A DNA stretch of 64,000 nt from Tetracentron sinense (GCA_015143295.1 JABCRI010001478.1:124001-188000), one strand, 5' to 3'. Numbered from the stretch's first letter, positions 45,517-57,460 are shown. Notes: generated from the sequence alone by a model not told the origin. Numbers and translations are program-made.

Positions 45517-46842
45517 CGGGTACCAAACACTAACCAGCAGCCATAGCATAACAATGACAATATAAGGCAGGAAGCAATTTATATCATACAGGAAAGTAAA
45601 AATTTATATTCATGCTTGTACTTCATAAAAGCCAATAAATCTCTTGAAATCTTCGTGCGCTTGACTTGACTTAAAATACTCGTTTCGTGCTTGAAAACTT
45701 GTCATGTTTGTCTTGCTTGATCTTGTCGAGCGTATCATGTCATGCGTACTTGCTTGGGATTCCAACATGCTCATGTAACTTGTTAGATGCGCTTGTGAGA
45801 TGCAGTTAAGAGGGAAGGGAGACCCTTCTTTCATGATATGCACTTGAGAGGGAAAGGAGACCCTTCTTCATGATATGTACTTGTGAGTGAAGGGAGGCCC
45901 CTCATCAAAGGAAGGGAAGTGTAAACTCTCCCCTATGCGATGCTTGTTCTTGTCCCCTTGTGAAAAGCGAGATAAAACATATCGTAAGATATGTCCCACC
46001 TCTAACATCCTTATTCTTGAAAATCATCGGTAAACTATGTCATGCATGCCGTGCTCGTGGAATCGTGTGCATACTTTCATTTGAAATTTAATATGACATT
46101 TGAGGATTTCAACAATACATAGCATATCAATAATTTGAGCAAATAATTATTCATGCCATTTAGGGAAAGCAAGTAGTCACACTATCCTAATTCTAACAAG
46201 TTCATAAGCCTATAAGCATGCATTTCTTAAGTTACAACTCATTTCCTTCACCTTAGCATTTCATCAAACATGTAGTGTGTACGTTATTTGTCATTACTTA
46301 AATCTTACTTTTCTAGATGGGTTAAGCTCATGGCGCACATGTGTGGTTATTATTAATAGAATGTCCTCCCCATTTCATTCATCACATCACATTCATATGA
46401 CATCCATCGCCCAACATTCATCCTCACACCACATACATTTATCTTCTATTAGGTTCATACATTAGGCAAAATAAAGAAGAAGGAAAGAAAAGGGTATGAA
46501 CTAGGAGGGTAGCATAAGGTACCGACCTTGAAGAAGCGAGGAAAACCCTCCAACACATGTGTGGAGTCGCTGCCCTAGCTTGGAGAACGTGCTCCTCACA
46601 AGTTTGAACCGAGAACTTGAGGAAAATCTAAGCTTGAGGTGATCTAGGGTCTTCACACCCTTTGATTTCTTCTCAAATGCAAACCCTAGGTATAGAATCC
46701 CCTTTCTCCTCTCTCCTTATCTCTCAAATACTCTAAGTGTGTGAAATGAAGCCCTCAAGGCTCGGGCAAGCCTTAAAAGGTAAGGGTATAACACCCCAAA
46801 GACAAAAAAGCCCTTACTGAAATCTCTGCAAAATGCGATATA

Positions 46843-47068
46843 CTGATCGATCGGTGGTTAATACAGAGCGATCGGTCGCCTACCGAGCGACCAGTGTTAT
46901 TGGCTGAGCGATTGGTCAAAAACACCCTCTTTGGAAAAATTTCCCATACAAAAAAGTTAACCAGTCGATAGATACCGATCGATCGGTTGTGGACCGATCG
47001 ATCGCTAATAATGACCGAGCCATTGGTTGTGAACCGATTGATCGCTACATTGGATCGAGAGATCGGTG
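46843..47068 (-). repeat. ACCGATCGATCGGT palindrome array, Chromo-D 3' LTR
   Basis: About ten units with CGATCGATCG core; outer pair A/T and C/G as in LTR-b rather than G/C as in LTR-a and LTR-c. Confidence 0.75.
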
Positions 47069-47369
47069 CTCTGTAGGTTCCACTGTTTTTGCCATATCTT
47101 TTGACTCGTTCGTCGGATTTTGACGATTCAACTTGCGTTGGGTTCGTCCTTCGAAAATGAACATTTCTAATATTTCAGAATTTTCAATTTTTCCCTTATT
47201 TATTAACTGTACTATGTTAAAGGCCAATTGGCTACAAAAGTGGTATTCTTTAAGTACAGAAAAGTCTGGGGTTCTAAATCCTCCCCCTTTACAAAAATTT
47301 CTTACTCGAAATTTAGACGATAATTGGATTACAAAACCAAACAAAATTACATGTCACACTAAAAAAAAA

Positions 47370-48778
47370 CTATTCAAATAATTTCGGGTACTTCGCTTTG
47401 ACTTCGGCTTCACACACCCATGTAGCCTCTTCTCGAGCATAATGTTGCCATTACACGAGAACTAATGCAATAGATTTGTTGCGAAGCACTTGATCTTTAC
47501 GATCCAATATGTGAACCGGCTTCTCAACCAAAGTGAGATCCTCTCGGATTTCCAACGGTTCCAAGTCTATGACATGCGAAGGGTCCGTAATGTACTTCCG
47601 AAGCATAGACACATGAAAAACGATGTGAACCGCGGCCATGTGAGGTGGAAGAGCTACCCTATAAGCAACTTCACCAACTCGAGTGATAATCTCAAATGAG
47701 CCAACATATCGAGGACTAAGCTTGCCTCGCCTACCAAATCTCATAACTTCCTTGCTAGGGGATACCTTCACAAAGACTTGATCCCCAACCTGGAATTCCA
47801 AGTCCCTGCGGCGCGTGTCCGCATAGCTCTTTTGGAAATCTTGAGCGGCTTTCAACCGATCCCGGATTATCTTGACTATACTCACAGTTTGCTCGATCAA
47901 CTCCGGACCTAACACTTTTCTCTCTCCTACCTCATCCCAGTAGAGAGGGGACCTGCAGCTTCGCCCATACAAGGCCTCAAATGGTTTCATTTGGATGCTT
48001 ACCTGGTAGCTATTGTTGTAGGTAAATTCAACCAAAGGCAAGTGCTCTTCCCAACTGCCCTTGAAATCCAACATACATGCCTGAAGCATGTCTTCGATAA
48101 TTTGGTTCACCCTCTCGGTTTGTCCATCTGTCTATGGATGAAAAGTCGTGCTGAAATCAAGTCGGGAACCCATGGCATCCTGAAAACTCTTCCACAACCT
48201 GGACGTGAATCTTGGATCCCGATCCGACACAATACTGACTGGCACCCCGTGCAACCGAATCACTTCCTTAATATACAAAGCGGCCAACTGGCTAGAATTG
48301 AACGTGGTCCGGTAGGGTAAGAAATGCACGGACTTGGTCAAATGGTCCACCACAACCCATATCGTATCTAAGTTCCTTACCCTTTTTGGCAAACCAACAA
48401 TGAAGTCCATGGATATGTGCTCCAATTTCCACTCGGGAATAGGGAGAGACTGTAATAGACCCGCCGGTCTCAAGTGCTCTGCCTTCACTTGTTGACACAC
48501 CAAGCACCGTGCCACATACTCCACAACATCCCTCTTCATATTCTGCCACCAAAAGTGATTCTTGAGGTTCCGGTACATCTTTGTATCCCCAAGATGCACA
48601 ATATACTTCAAACCATGGGCTTCATCCATAATCTCTCTTCGAAGATTCGCATCAGCCGGAACACACAGCCTTCCCTTGAATGTAATAGCACCTCGGCTAG
48701 TGAGAGAGAAGTCCTCACACCCTTGGCAACTTCCTTGTCCCAGAAAGCCAACAAGTCGGCATCCATGGCTTGAGATTC
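47370..48778 (-). pseudogene. Chromo-D integrase with chromodomain-type tail
   Basis: Zinc-binding N-terminus with HGLKYIVHLGDTKMYRNL and CLVCQQVK (about 48600-48490). The catalytic core has D in SMDFIVGLP, D in IVSDRDPRF and E in TDGQTERVNQ, all present. A TAG at 48132-48134 lies just before TDGQ. C-terminal GDQVFVKVSPSK and GKLSPRYVGSFEI lead to a TAA at 47451-47453; the frame then continues to WQHYAREEATW...YPKLFE and a final TAG at 47370. The first part (48630-48778) is in another frame. It would insert element cDNA; the tail is a chromodomain-like end that directs targeting in this group. Confidence 0.87.
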
Positions 48779-49285
48779 TTAGATCAAGTCTATAATGTAC
48801 GGCCGAACCGTGACATTTGCCAAAACAGGGCCACGAACGGAATCATTCACACTGATGTCCAAATCTTCCAATAATCTCCATTCTCGCACTAACATATGAG
48901 CCAACAACCCCAGAGGTTTCCTACTCAAAGCGTCTGCCACCACATTTGCTTTACCCGGGTGGTATTGGATGGTGTATTCATAGTTTTTCAAAAATTCCAT
49001 CCAACGCCGTTGACGCAAATTTAGCTCCTTTTGGGAAAAGAGATACTTGAGACTCTTGTGATCCATGAACACATAGAATTCTACCCTGTAAAGGTAATGA
49101 CGCCAAATCTTGAGTGCAAACACGACTGCAACAAGTCCCAAGTCGTGCGTGGGGTAATTCTTTTTATGCTCCTTTAACTGCCTTGATGCATAGGCAATGA
49201 CCTTGTGCTGCATAAGGACACACCCAAGTCCAACGTGTGAGGCATCACTGTACACCTCATAACCACCATATCCGGATGGCACAGT
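48779..49285 (-). pseudogene. Chromo-D RNase H domain
   Basis: [18 protein letters not shown], then [27 protein letters not shown] and [11 protein letters not shown]. The family normally has a glutamate in the HDLE position; here it is glycine, so a catalytic acid is lost. Ends at TAA 48779-48781, with a frame change to integrase. Confidence 0.82.
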
Positions 49286-49348
49286 AAGGACGGGGGCTGT
49301 GGTAAGCCTATTCTTCAGTTTCGTGAAACTAATCTCGCACTTATTGCT

Positions 49349-50320
49349 CTATACGAACTTCGCATTTTTCCTTGTCAGGTAAGTGAGCGGCGCTGCAAGG
49401 CTAGAGAAATCCTCTACGAATCTCCTGTAATAGCCTGCTAACCTAAGGAAACTACGGATCTCAGTGACACTCTTGGGCCTTGCCCAACTCATGACTGCCT
49501 CTATCTTCTTCGGATCTACCGAAATGCCTTCCACGGATACAACGTGGCCTAGGAAGGCCACCTCTTCCAACCAAAACTCACACTTGCTAAGTTTGGCGTA
49601 CAGCTTGTGCTCCCTCAGCATTTCCAAAGCAAGACGAAGGTTTCGCATGTGATCTTCCCATATCTGGGAATATATCAAGATGTCATCGACAAACACTATC
49701 ACACATCGATCAAGATATGGCCGGAACACCCAGTTCATCAAATCCATAAAGGCTGCCGGCACATTTGTGAGACCAAAAGGCATCACCAAGAACTTGTAAT
49801 GTCTGTACCGAGTCCTGAAAGCAGTTTTAGGAACATCTTCAGCCTTAATCTTCAATTGGTGGTAACCCGACTAAAGATCAATCTTCGAGAAAAATTTTGC
49901 TCCCTTCAACTGATCGAACAAGTCATCAATCCTAGGCAATGGGTATCTATTCTTTATAGTTACCTTGTTTAACTATCGGTAATCGACGCACATCCGCATC
50001 GAGCCATCCTTCTTCTTAACAAATAACACTGGGGCACCCCACGGTGAGACACTTGGTCGAATGAAACCAAGGCCTTGCAATTCCTCCAACTGAGTCTTCA
50101 ACTCCTTGAGTTCAATCGGGGCCATCCTATACGGAGCCCGGGAGATAGGAGTTGTGCTTGGTGCAAGCTCGATTACAAATTTGATCTCCCTGTCTGGGGG
50201 CAACCCTGGCAACTCCTCTGGAAATACGTCCAGGAATTCACTCACGATCGGAATAGTCGAAGAGTCCTTTGCCTCGGGGTTCGCTAGGCTCAATGCCGCA
50301 AAACGGGCAATATCTCTACT
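49349..50320 (-). pseudogene. Chromo-D reverse transcriptase
   Basis: Reads [20 protein letters not shown], then [35 protein letters not shown] and MCVDYR followed by TAG (49973-49975). A second TAG at 49871-49873 precedes SGYHQLKI. After it come [15 protein letters not shown] and the catalytic [10 protein letters not shown] (49680s). The thumb and connection follow with [15 protein letters not shown] and [13 protein letters not shown]. Apart from two amber codons the domain is complete. Confidence 0.88.
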
Positions 50321-50700
50321 TTTAACCCTCTAAAATGAAATGGCTTCCCTTCCACCGGCTTGAAGAGTACCATCTTCTCAAAGCAAGCTACATGCCCATG
50401 ATGAGCTGCTAACCAATCCATCCCCAAGATAACGTCGAAGTCCTGGAATCTGAGGATGATTAGATCAACCGCCAACTCGTGGCTCCCCACTTGAACCACA
50501 CTATTTCTAAACACTTTATCTGCCACTACTATCTTGCCGAGAGGAGTCGAAATGGCCAACTCCAGTTCCAACTGACTAGGCTCAGAGGAAAAGCCTTGAG
50601 AGAAACTCGGCGATACGAATGAATGGGTAGACCCGGTGTCGATCAATACTCGAGCCAAACATTCATTGACTAGTAAGGTTCCTGAAATTTTAGCTAGCTA
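50290..50700 (-). pseudogene. Chromo-D aspartic protease
   Basis: Retropepsin with intact active site VLIDTGSTHSFVSP and the second motif VILGMDWLAAHHG. It would cut the polyprotein. Frame differs from both gag and RT, so frameshifts lie near 50800 and 50320. Confidence 0.85.
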
Positions 50701-50879
50701 AGTCAATCCATGCATCAATATCATAAGTATAGGTATATAGATATATAAAACACACCATATATGTACACAAGGAATAAGACATAACATGACAATGGTGGAC
50801 AATTTAACAACTTTAAACACGTACCTTGCACTACATCATCCGATGCAAGTGCATCACCCTCTGTCAAGGCAAATACTCA

Positions 50880-52097
50880 CCCCTGGTTCGCCTGGCGAGG
50901 CGGAGGTGTAGACCGTGTAGGCTGGGAGGATGCCTGGTATAATCCTGCTGGGCGTACTGGGGGCCTAATACCCTGAGATTGGCCTGATAAATGCCGGCTA
51001 GGGCAATCCCTGATCACGTGGCCCTGGCGACCACAATGAAAACATCCACCTGATGCTCTTCGGTAATCTTCTGCCAGATGCCTTGGGCCGCATGAAGTGC
51101 AGACCTCGTGTGTATAAGTCGGAGGGGCCGGAGGTGGAGTGTACCTCGCCACCTGAAGTGCAATAGGCCATGGGGCCGGAAGAGCCTGAGGTCGTGGTGC
51201 CTGAGGCACGTACGACCGTGGAACTGGAGGCGCATAAGTTGGCTTCATCGGTGGTGCTGGCCACGCATACTGAGGTGGTGCTGGCCATGTGTACTGATAA
51301 GGGCTGGTACGAGCCCACCTCTCTAGAGGTGCTGAACTACTAGGTTGGCCTCTAGCCAACTCCCTCTTCTTGGACACGGCCTCCGAATTTGCCTCTATCA
51401 ACAATGCCTTGTCTACTACCTCAGGGTAGGTAGCATGCCTGAAAGCCGAGACTTTCTCCATAACGACATCCTTGAGCCCTTACTCAAACCTTCTCGCTTT
51501 CATCGCCTCGGTGGCGAACATACGAGTAGCGAAGCGTGATAGCTCCGAGAACTTGGCATCATATTGAGCCACTGACATCGAACCTTGCTCAAGGTTGATG
51601 AATTCCTTCTCTTTCCTTTCCCACACTCCGACCGGGAAATACTTCTTGTAGAAAGTGTCCTTGAATTCTTCCCAAGTCTAGGGTTGACCCTGCATAGTCA
51701 AATCCCGAGTCTTCAAGGCGGACAACCACCAGTGGTGTGCCTCGCCCTCTAGCATGAAAACAGCCCATGCTATTTTCTCTTCCTCTATTGGAGAGAGAAC
51801 TGCAAATATCTTCTCCAATTGGAGGATCCAAGCCTCCACAGCAAGATGGTCCACACTCCCAAGGAATGATGGAGGCCTCAATCTCCTGAATGCCTCAACT
51901 CCAGCTGTACGATGTACTGGAGCTGCGGGTGGTAGAGTAGGTGTCGCCGACGATGGTATAGTTTACCGAGCCGCCAGTATGGCGAGTGTCTCAGCAATAG
52001 AGCCTAAGACCTGAGAGAGGTCCGGTTGCTCATCCTCATCTCGTGATGAAGAGGAAGCTCTGGCGTGTGGCCCACGACCCCGTGTGCCCCGCTTCAT
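50880..52097 (-). pseudogene. Chromo-D gag
   Basis: ATG at 52097 (MKRGTRGRGPHARASSSS) is the first after the primer site. The capsid region (about 51900-51480) has EAWILQLEKIF, LEGEAHHWW, FKDTFYKKYFP and QYDAKFSELSRFA, the Retrotrans_gag pattern. A proline-rich linker follows. The nucleocapsid has CFHCGRQGHVIRDC (about 51000-51042) preceded by CTSCGPRHLAEDYRR, in which the usual last cysteine is tyrosine. In-frame stops: TAA about 51965, TAG 51678-51680, TAA about 51490, TGA about 50878. Confidence 0.85.
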
Positions 52098-52679
52098 GAC
52101 TAAAGTCCTGAGAACAATAGCACCACATGAGTCTAACTTGAAACCACAATTTATCGCAGTTCCATTTCACAATAATTCCATTTGTATAAATTTCATAGTA
52201 CTAATATACATCACATCAAGTCATCAGAGTATTTATAATATTATATTGTGGTGTTCTAGCGTTCCTAAGACCCGTACTTGGTTGAAGCAAGCAGTGTAGA
52301 CTAAGACTAACGTTTAGTCTCATACTTGGAACATGACTCGCTTCCGACTTGCTTCTTTCCTATCTTGCTTCCTGACATATGCCCTTGTTAAGCTGTGGTA
52401 CTAGATTTTAAGTGACCCTAAGGACCTAAAGCCTAAGCTTTGATACTACTTCTGTCGCGACCCAAAACCCACCCTAAGAGTTAGAGTGAATCTTTGACGA
52501 CTAATCATGACGTACATGATTTGCTTGACCAACAAACCTGCAGCAATACAAGCAGCATATACAATGATCCGAGTTGTGTACAAAAGAAATCACAAAAGAA
52601 AATGCGGACATGCCCGCCAAAATACATGAATATAACTCTCAAGCTCACCCACAGCCACTCACTCAGGATCTACCACCAC

Positions 52680-52799
52680 CTAATAATAACCCTTTACCAG
52701 AGGTTTCTCCACGGGTTCCTCGACATACTCCTCCTCCACCCAAGGGCTCGGAGCACAGATATCAAAAGGAGCAGCTGCTCCACCATCACCTGCCGACAT
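52680..52799 (-). CDS. Short conserved ORF in Chromo-D 5' LTR (39 codons)
   Basis: MSAGDGGAAAPFDICAPS, PWVEEEYVEEPVEKP, ending KGYY before TAG. This copy lies about 580 bp upstream of the gag ATG (52097), downstream of the likely promoter, so genomic RNA would carry it as an upstream ORF. The frame is intact although every enzyme ORF of the element has stops. Product unknown: small, acidic, no membrane segment. Confidence 0.52.
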   Translation of the reverse strand: MSAGDGGAAAPFDICAPSPWVEEEYVEEPVEKPLVKGYY

Positions 52800-52810
52800 A
52801 AGAAGTACAG

Positions 52811-52829
52811 CTGAGCATGGAATACTCAG
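52811..52829 (-). other. Conserved hairpin before the short ORF (Chromo-D 5' LTR)
   Basis: CTGAGTATTCCATGCTCAG, perfect five-base arms, 11 nt before the ATG. Confidence 0.6.
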
Positions 52830-54155
52830 CGGGTACCAAACACTAACCAGCAGCCATAGCATAGCAATGACAATATAAGGCAGGAAGCAATTTATATCAT
52901 ACAGGAAAGTAAAACAGTTTATATTCATGCTTGTATTTCATAAAAGCCAATAAATCTCTTGAAATCTTCGTGCGCTTGACTTGACTTAAAATACTCATTT
53001 CGTGCTTGAAAACTTGTCGTGTTTGTCTTGCTTGATCTTGCCGAGCGTATCATGTCATGCGTGCTTGCTTGGGATTCCAACATGCTCATGTAACTTGTTA
53101 GATGCGCTTGTGAGATACACTTGAGAGGGAAGGGAGACCCTTCTTTCATGATATGCACTTGAGATGGAAGGGAGACCCTTCTTCATAATATGTACTTGTG
53201 AGTGAGGGGAGACCCCTCATGAAAGGAAGGGAAGTGTAAACTCTCTCCTATGCAATGCTTGTTCCTGTCCCCTAGTAAAAAGAGAGATAAAACATATCGT
53301 AAGATATGTCCCACCTCTAACATCCAAATTCTTGAAAATCATCGGTAAACTATGTCATGCATACCGTGCTCGTGGAATCGTGTGAAGACTTTCATTTGAA
53401 ATTTAATATGACATTTGGGGATTTCAACAATACATAGCATATCAATAATTTGAGCAAATAATTATTCATGCCATTTAGGGAAAGCAAGTAGCCACACTAT
53501 CCTAATACTAACAAGTTCATAAGCTTATAAGCATGCATTTCTTAAGTTACAACTCATTTCCTTCACCTTGGCATTTCATCAAACATGTAGTGTGTACGTT
53601 ATTTGTCATTACTTAAATCTTACTTTTCTATATGGGTTAAACTCATGGCGGACATGTGTATTTATTATTAATACAATGCCCTCCCCATTTCATTCATTAC
53701 ATCACATTCATATGACATCCATCGCCCAACATCCATCCTCACACCACATACATTATCTTCTATTAGGTTCATACATTAGGCAAAATAAAGAAGAAGGAAA
53801 GAAAAGGGTATGAACTAGGAGGGTAGCTTAAGGTACCGACCTTGAAGAAGCGAGGAAAACCCTCCAACAAGTGTGTGGAGTCGCTGCTCTAGCTTGGAGA
53901 ACGTGCTCCTCACGAGTTTGAATCGAGAACTTGAGGAAAATCTAAGCTTGAGGTGATCTAGGGTTTTCACACCCTTTGATTTCTTCTCAAATGCAAACCC
54001 TAGGTTTAGAATCCCCTTTCTCCTCTCTCCTTATCTCTCAAATACTCTAAGTGTGTGAAATGAAGCCCTCAAGGCTCGAGCAAGCCTTAAAAGGTAAGGG
54101 TATAACACCCCAAAGACGAAAAAGCCCTTACTGAAATCTCTGCAAAATGCGATAT

Positions 54156-54342
54156 ACCGATCGATCGGTGGTTAATACCGAGCGATCGGTCACCTACCGA
54201 GCTACCAGTGTTATTGGCCGAGCGATCGATCAAAAACACCCTCTCTAGAAAAATTTCCTATACAAAAAAGTTAACCAGTTGATAGATACCTATCGATTGG
54301 TTGTGGACCGATCGATCGCTAATAATGACCAAACGATCGGAT
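54156..54342 (-). repeat. CGATCGATCG palindrome array, Chromo-D 5' LTR
   Basis: Seven or eight units; truncated by the deletion at its promoter-distal end. Confidence 0.7.
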
Positions 54343-54423
54343 TTTGACGATTTAACTTGCGTTGGGTTTGTGACTGAAAGTGCTATTCATTAAGTACGGA
54401 AAAGTCTGGAGTTCTACACTGGG

Positions 54424-54749
54424 GTTCCTCTGTGGCTGATAGTCGGGAGTGTCAGAGTCCTGTTGAAGTCTCAAGTGACTGAACATTATATAGTGTAGAG
54501 ACCGGGGTTCCTCTCTGGTTGGGTCAGAAGATGGCGGCGCCATGTCTATCGGGGTTCCTTTGTGGTGGAAAATCAGGAGATGATGGTGTCCAAATGGGCC
54601 CCGAGGTTCCTCCATCGATTTTCCAGAAGATGAACATAGACAGGATGGTCGGGGTTCCTTTGTGACTGATAGTCAGGGAGATGGCGGTGGATACACAGTA
54701 GATGTTGGCAGTCAGCAGAGTTAAGGAGAATGTCCTTGACGGGTGAATG
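54424..54749. repeat. LTR-X, second piece
   Basis: Degenerate GGGGTTCCTTTGTGGCTGATAGTCAGG units of about 60-70 bp, continuing the left piece across Chromo-D. Confidence 0.55.
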
Positions 54750-55267
54750 TGTAAAGACTCGAATCTAAATTCCCTATTTCTATATTTTTTAATAAGGGTA
54801 GTTAGTTTTTATCATATTTTATGCATCTGTATTTATATCTAATTGGTGTATTGTGATCAAGGCTTAATCAAAGTTATAAAGAGAGGGATGCCTTAACATA
54901 CCCTCAAATTTTAGGAAGCTCTAGTTTTGTCACCGCTTGTCAGAATCGAGTGATTCTTAAACCATTAGAAAGGTATTGGAACCCTCTTCAAGGTTTGTGT
55001 TTAATATTTTTTCAGATTTTGAGTCTAAGCTAAGTCAAAAGTGGGTTTACCGATGTTTTGCTAATGAAATTGCAGACCAGTCAGCTTTAGAGCCCATTTA
55101 GACCTTTAAAACTCAAAATTAGGATTTGTCTATTAAAGAAAAAGTTGTTCATCTTTGAAAGACGAGTCCAACTCTAATTGAAGCGTCAAAATCCGATAAG
55201 CGAGTCAAAAGTTATGGTCAAAATACCAAAGCGAGGTAAAAATCAATCGGAATCCGAAAAGGGGGCT

Positions 55268-55413
55268 ACGATCTATCGCAAACCAAGTGCGATCGATCTC
55301 AAAATAGTGCGATCTATCGTAAAATTCTGCGATCGATTGCATTCAGGCAAGCTTTTTTGAAGTTCTTTCAGGTCTAAGTACGATAGATCGCACCAAATGT
55401 TCGATCGATCGCA
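55268..55413 (+). repeat. TGCGATCGATCGCA palindrome array, LTR-e
   Basis: Six units in 145 bp, ending about 57 bp before the TATA box at 55470. Confidence 0.75.
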
Positions 55414-55469
55414 CTCGCGCCTAGATTTTGTTAACAAGTGCATTTTTTTGGGTTTTTAACCCTTGTGAC

Positions 55470-55477
55470 TATAAATA
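55470..55477 (+). promoter_or_regulatory. TATA box of LTR-e
   Basis: GTGACTATAAATAGGGG, canonical. Confidence 0.6.
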
Positions 55478-57460
55478 GGGGTTCTATTTTCTAGAATTTT
55501 TGGGTTATAAACCATTTTTACCCTAATTTGGCAAAGGAGAAGAGAAAACCTAGGGTTTTGACTGAGAAATTTCTTGGAGAAGAAGGAGATAGCTTGGAAA
55601 TTACAAGGAAAGCTTGGATATCTTCCTCAAAGCTTCTTGGGACCGATTTAGATTCAAGAAAATGATTCTTGTGGTCGATATCCTTTCTAATCTAACCTTA
55701 GTAAATGTTTTGCATGTTTAAATAAAAATGTTTATGGGTTATCAAGGGTATTACATGATTATGCAAAGATGATAAGTAATAAGCATGTATGATAGATTTT
55801 GTTCTTGAAATGAGGGTTTTGCATGTGCTACAAGCTCCATTATGTATGAATGGTCTATTTCTCCTCTAATTTAAACCTTGTATTAGTATGTTTATTGATT
55901 AAACATGGTAAACAATGAATTTGTATGGGATGTTGCATGTTTAAGTAAGGATAAAGATGGATTTCTATGTTAGAAGCTTAAATTGGATTATGATTTATGC
56001 TCTATGGGTTATGGATGTATGAAAATGATAGTGGATGGGCTAAAATGGTAAAGGGATGGATTATGGATGCATGGAGTGGGGTTGAGCTTGAATTTGATGT
56101 TCATGAATTATGTGAATGGCTATTGTATGATGGAAAAATGAGAAGGGCAATGTACACATAATAAATACATTTAAGGTGTTTGTTTAAATGCTTGAGAGTG
56201 TTTTCAATGTTATATGATGTTATTGAGAATTAAGAAACTAAGCGAATGAGATATTATAATTTATCATGCTAAATTATGTGCTATTTATACAATATGGGGG
56301 TTTTGCATGTGCTATATATTCCATGGAATGAATGTGGGATTTTATCTATAACGTGGGGATTTTGCACGTATTATGAATTCTATTGAACATGACTAGGGGG
56401 ATTATATCCATGACATGAGGGTTTTACTTATGATGCAAATTCTATTGAGTATGATTCTACTATTACAGTTTTATGAATAAGGGGAATGAGATGAAGTTTA
56501 CTATTTATGAAATTAGTTAAGAAAATCATGAAATCATGATAAAATATTATTTACTATTATGCCCTAAACACTTGTATCTGTTTCCAAGATAAGTAAGAAA
56601 GGATGAGTAGTGTATTATGACTAGGTACGGACACTATCATCTATTTTCAAGAAAGCAAGTTCACAAGAAACTCACAAGTAAGTTCACAAGAAACTCACAA
56701 GCAAGTTAACATGAAAGCAAGAGAAGATGCTAGTATACTATGACCAGGTACAGGTACTAGAATCTGTCTCAAAGTAGGCACAAGATTAGTAAAGAGAATG
56801 ATTGCATAAGCTAAGAATCTCGCAAGAAGAATAAGGAACTTATAAGACTCATAAGATATTGAAATACGTATTATAAAAGCAGGAACTTAGAGTATGATTT
56901 AATTGATGATGTTCAGGATTATGCAACTGTTAACTTGTTTTTTTCTTCCGCACTCTGATTATGAATATGTATGAATAACTGTATCCTGTATGACATGTTA
57001 ATGTTATTACTATTGTTAGCTAGTAGCTTGTACTCACTGAGTATTCCATACTCAGCCGTACATTTCATGTCGGCAGGTTCATGTTACATTGTATCCCATG
57101 GCATTAGGTCGAGGTGAATTATGGAGAGCAGGAGCCTTCTCGAGATGTTCTTGAGAATGATGGGGGCCTTGATATAAGACCATATGGTTGAGAGGTACAG
57201 AGGGAGAGACATGTATTTTGGGTTTTCATTTCTGGGGATATTTTCAACACTTGAGTTGGTACTCAAGTTAAGATTTTCATGTACATGTCTTAGTTCATAT
57301 TAAGTATTGTAAACTTTTGCACTTTGAATACAGTTAAGTTATTAAAGAAATTTTTAGTTCACTATTTAGCTTGCCTTATAGGCTTCCGCAGGATGGTTGT
57401 GTGGTAAGTAACGAGCCTAAATTATCGCCTAACTCTTAGGGGGTATTTTGGGGCGTTACA

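Larger units (their letters stand above)
45141..47277 (-). repeat. Chromo-D 3' LTR (2137 bp)
   Basis: Fuller of the two LTRs. Contains short ORF 45367-45486, hairpin 45498-45516, GGGAAGGGAGACCC repeats at 45810-45920, the stem ACATATC-GTAA-GATATGT at about 45974, palindrome array 46843-47068 and the block 47093-47156. Confidence 0.87.
45141..54418 (-). mobile_element. Chromo-D: complete chromovirus-type Gypsy element, decayed
   Basis: LTRs 45141-47277 and 52453-54418; flanking CCGGG (45136-45140) and CTGGG (54419-54423) differ by one base. The primer site next to the 5' LTR (52437-52451) reads TAGTATCAAAGC on the minus strand, a decayed initiator tRNA-Met site. The polypurine tract AAAGGGGGAGGA is at 47278-47290. 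The gag, protease, RT, RNase H and integrase order is standard for Ty3/gypsy. The integrase tail EEATW...YPKLFE fits the chromodomain-bearing lineages (Tekay or Reina type); subclade not certain. Confidence 0.86.
52453..54418 (-). repeat. Chromo-D 5' LTR (1966 bp)
   Basis: Matches the 3' LTR closely but lacks about 170 bp around 54340-54385 (part of the palindrome array and the adjacent block). The remainder keeps the short ORF, hairpin and tandem repeats. Confidence 0.87.
54750..57460 (+). mobile_element. LTR-e: solo LTR, 2.7 kb
   Basis: TGTAAAGACTCG...GGGGCGTTACA. Holds the block at 55158-55226, a CGATCGATCG array at 55268-55413, TATA box TATAAATA at 55470, and the hairpin CTGAGTATTCCATACTCAG at 57037-57055 followed 11 nt later by ATGTCGGCAGGT, where the short ORF has decayed after four codons. 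No clean duplication: GAATG on the left, AGGAT on the right. Interrupts LTR-X. Confidence 0.75.

Noticed and set aside
48474..48795. Plus-strand frames of 77-99 codons
   Set aside because: Antisense to the integrase zinc-binding region; no family resemblance.
51108..51326. Plus-strand frame of 72 codons rich in W and R
   Set aside because: Antisense of the proline-rich gag linker of Chromo-D.
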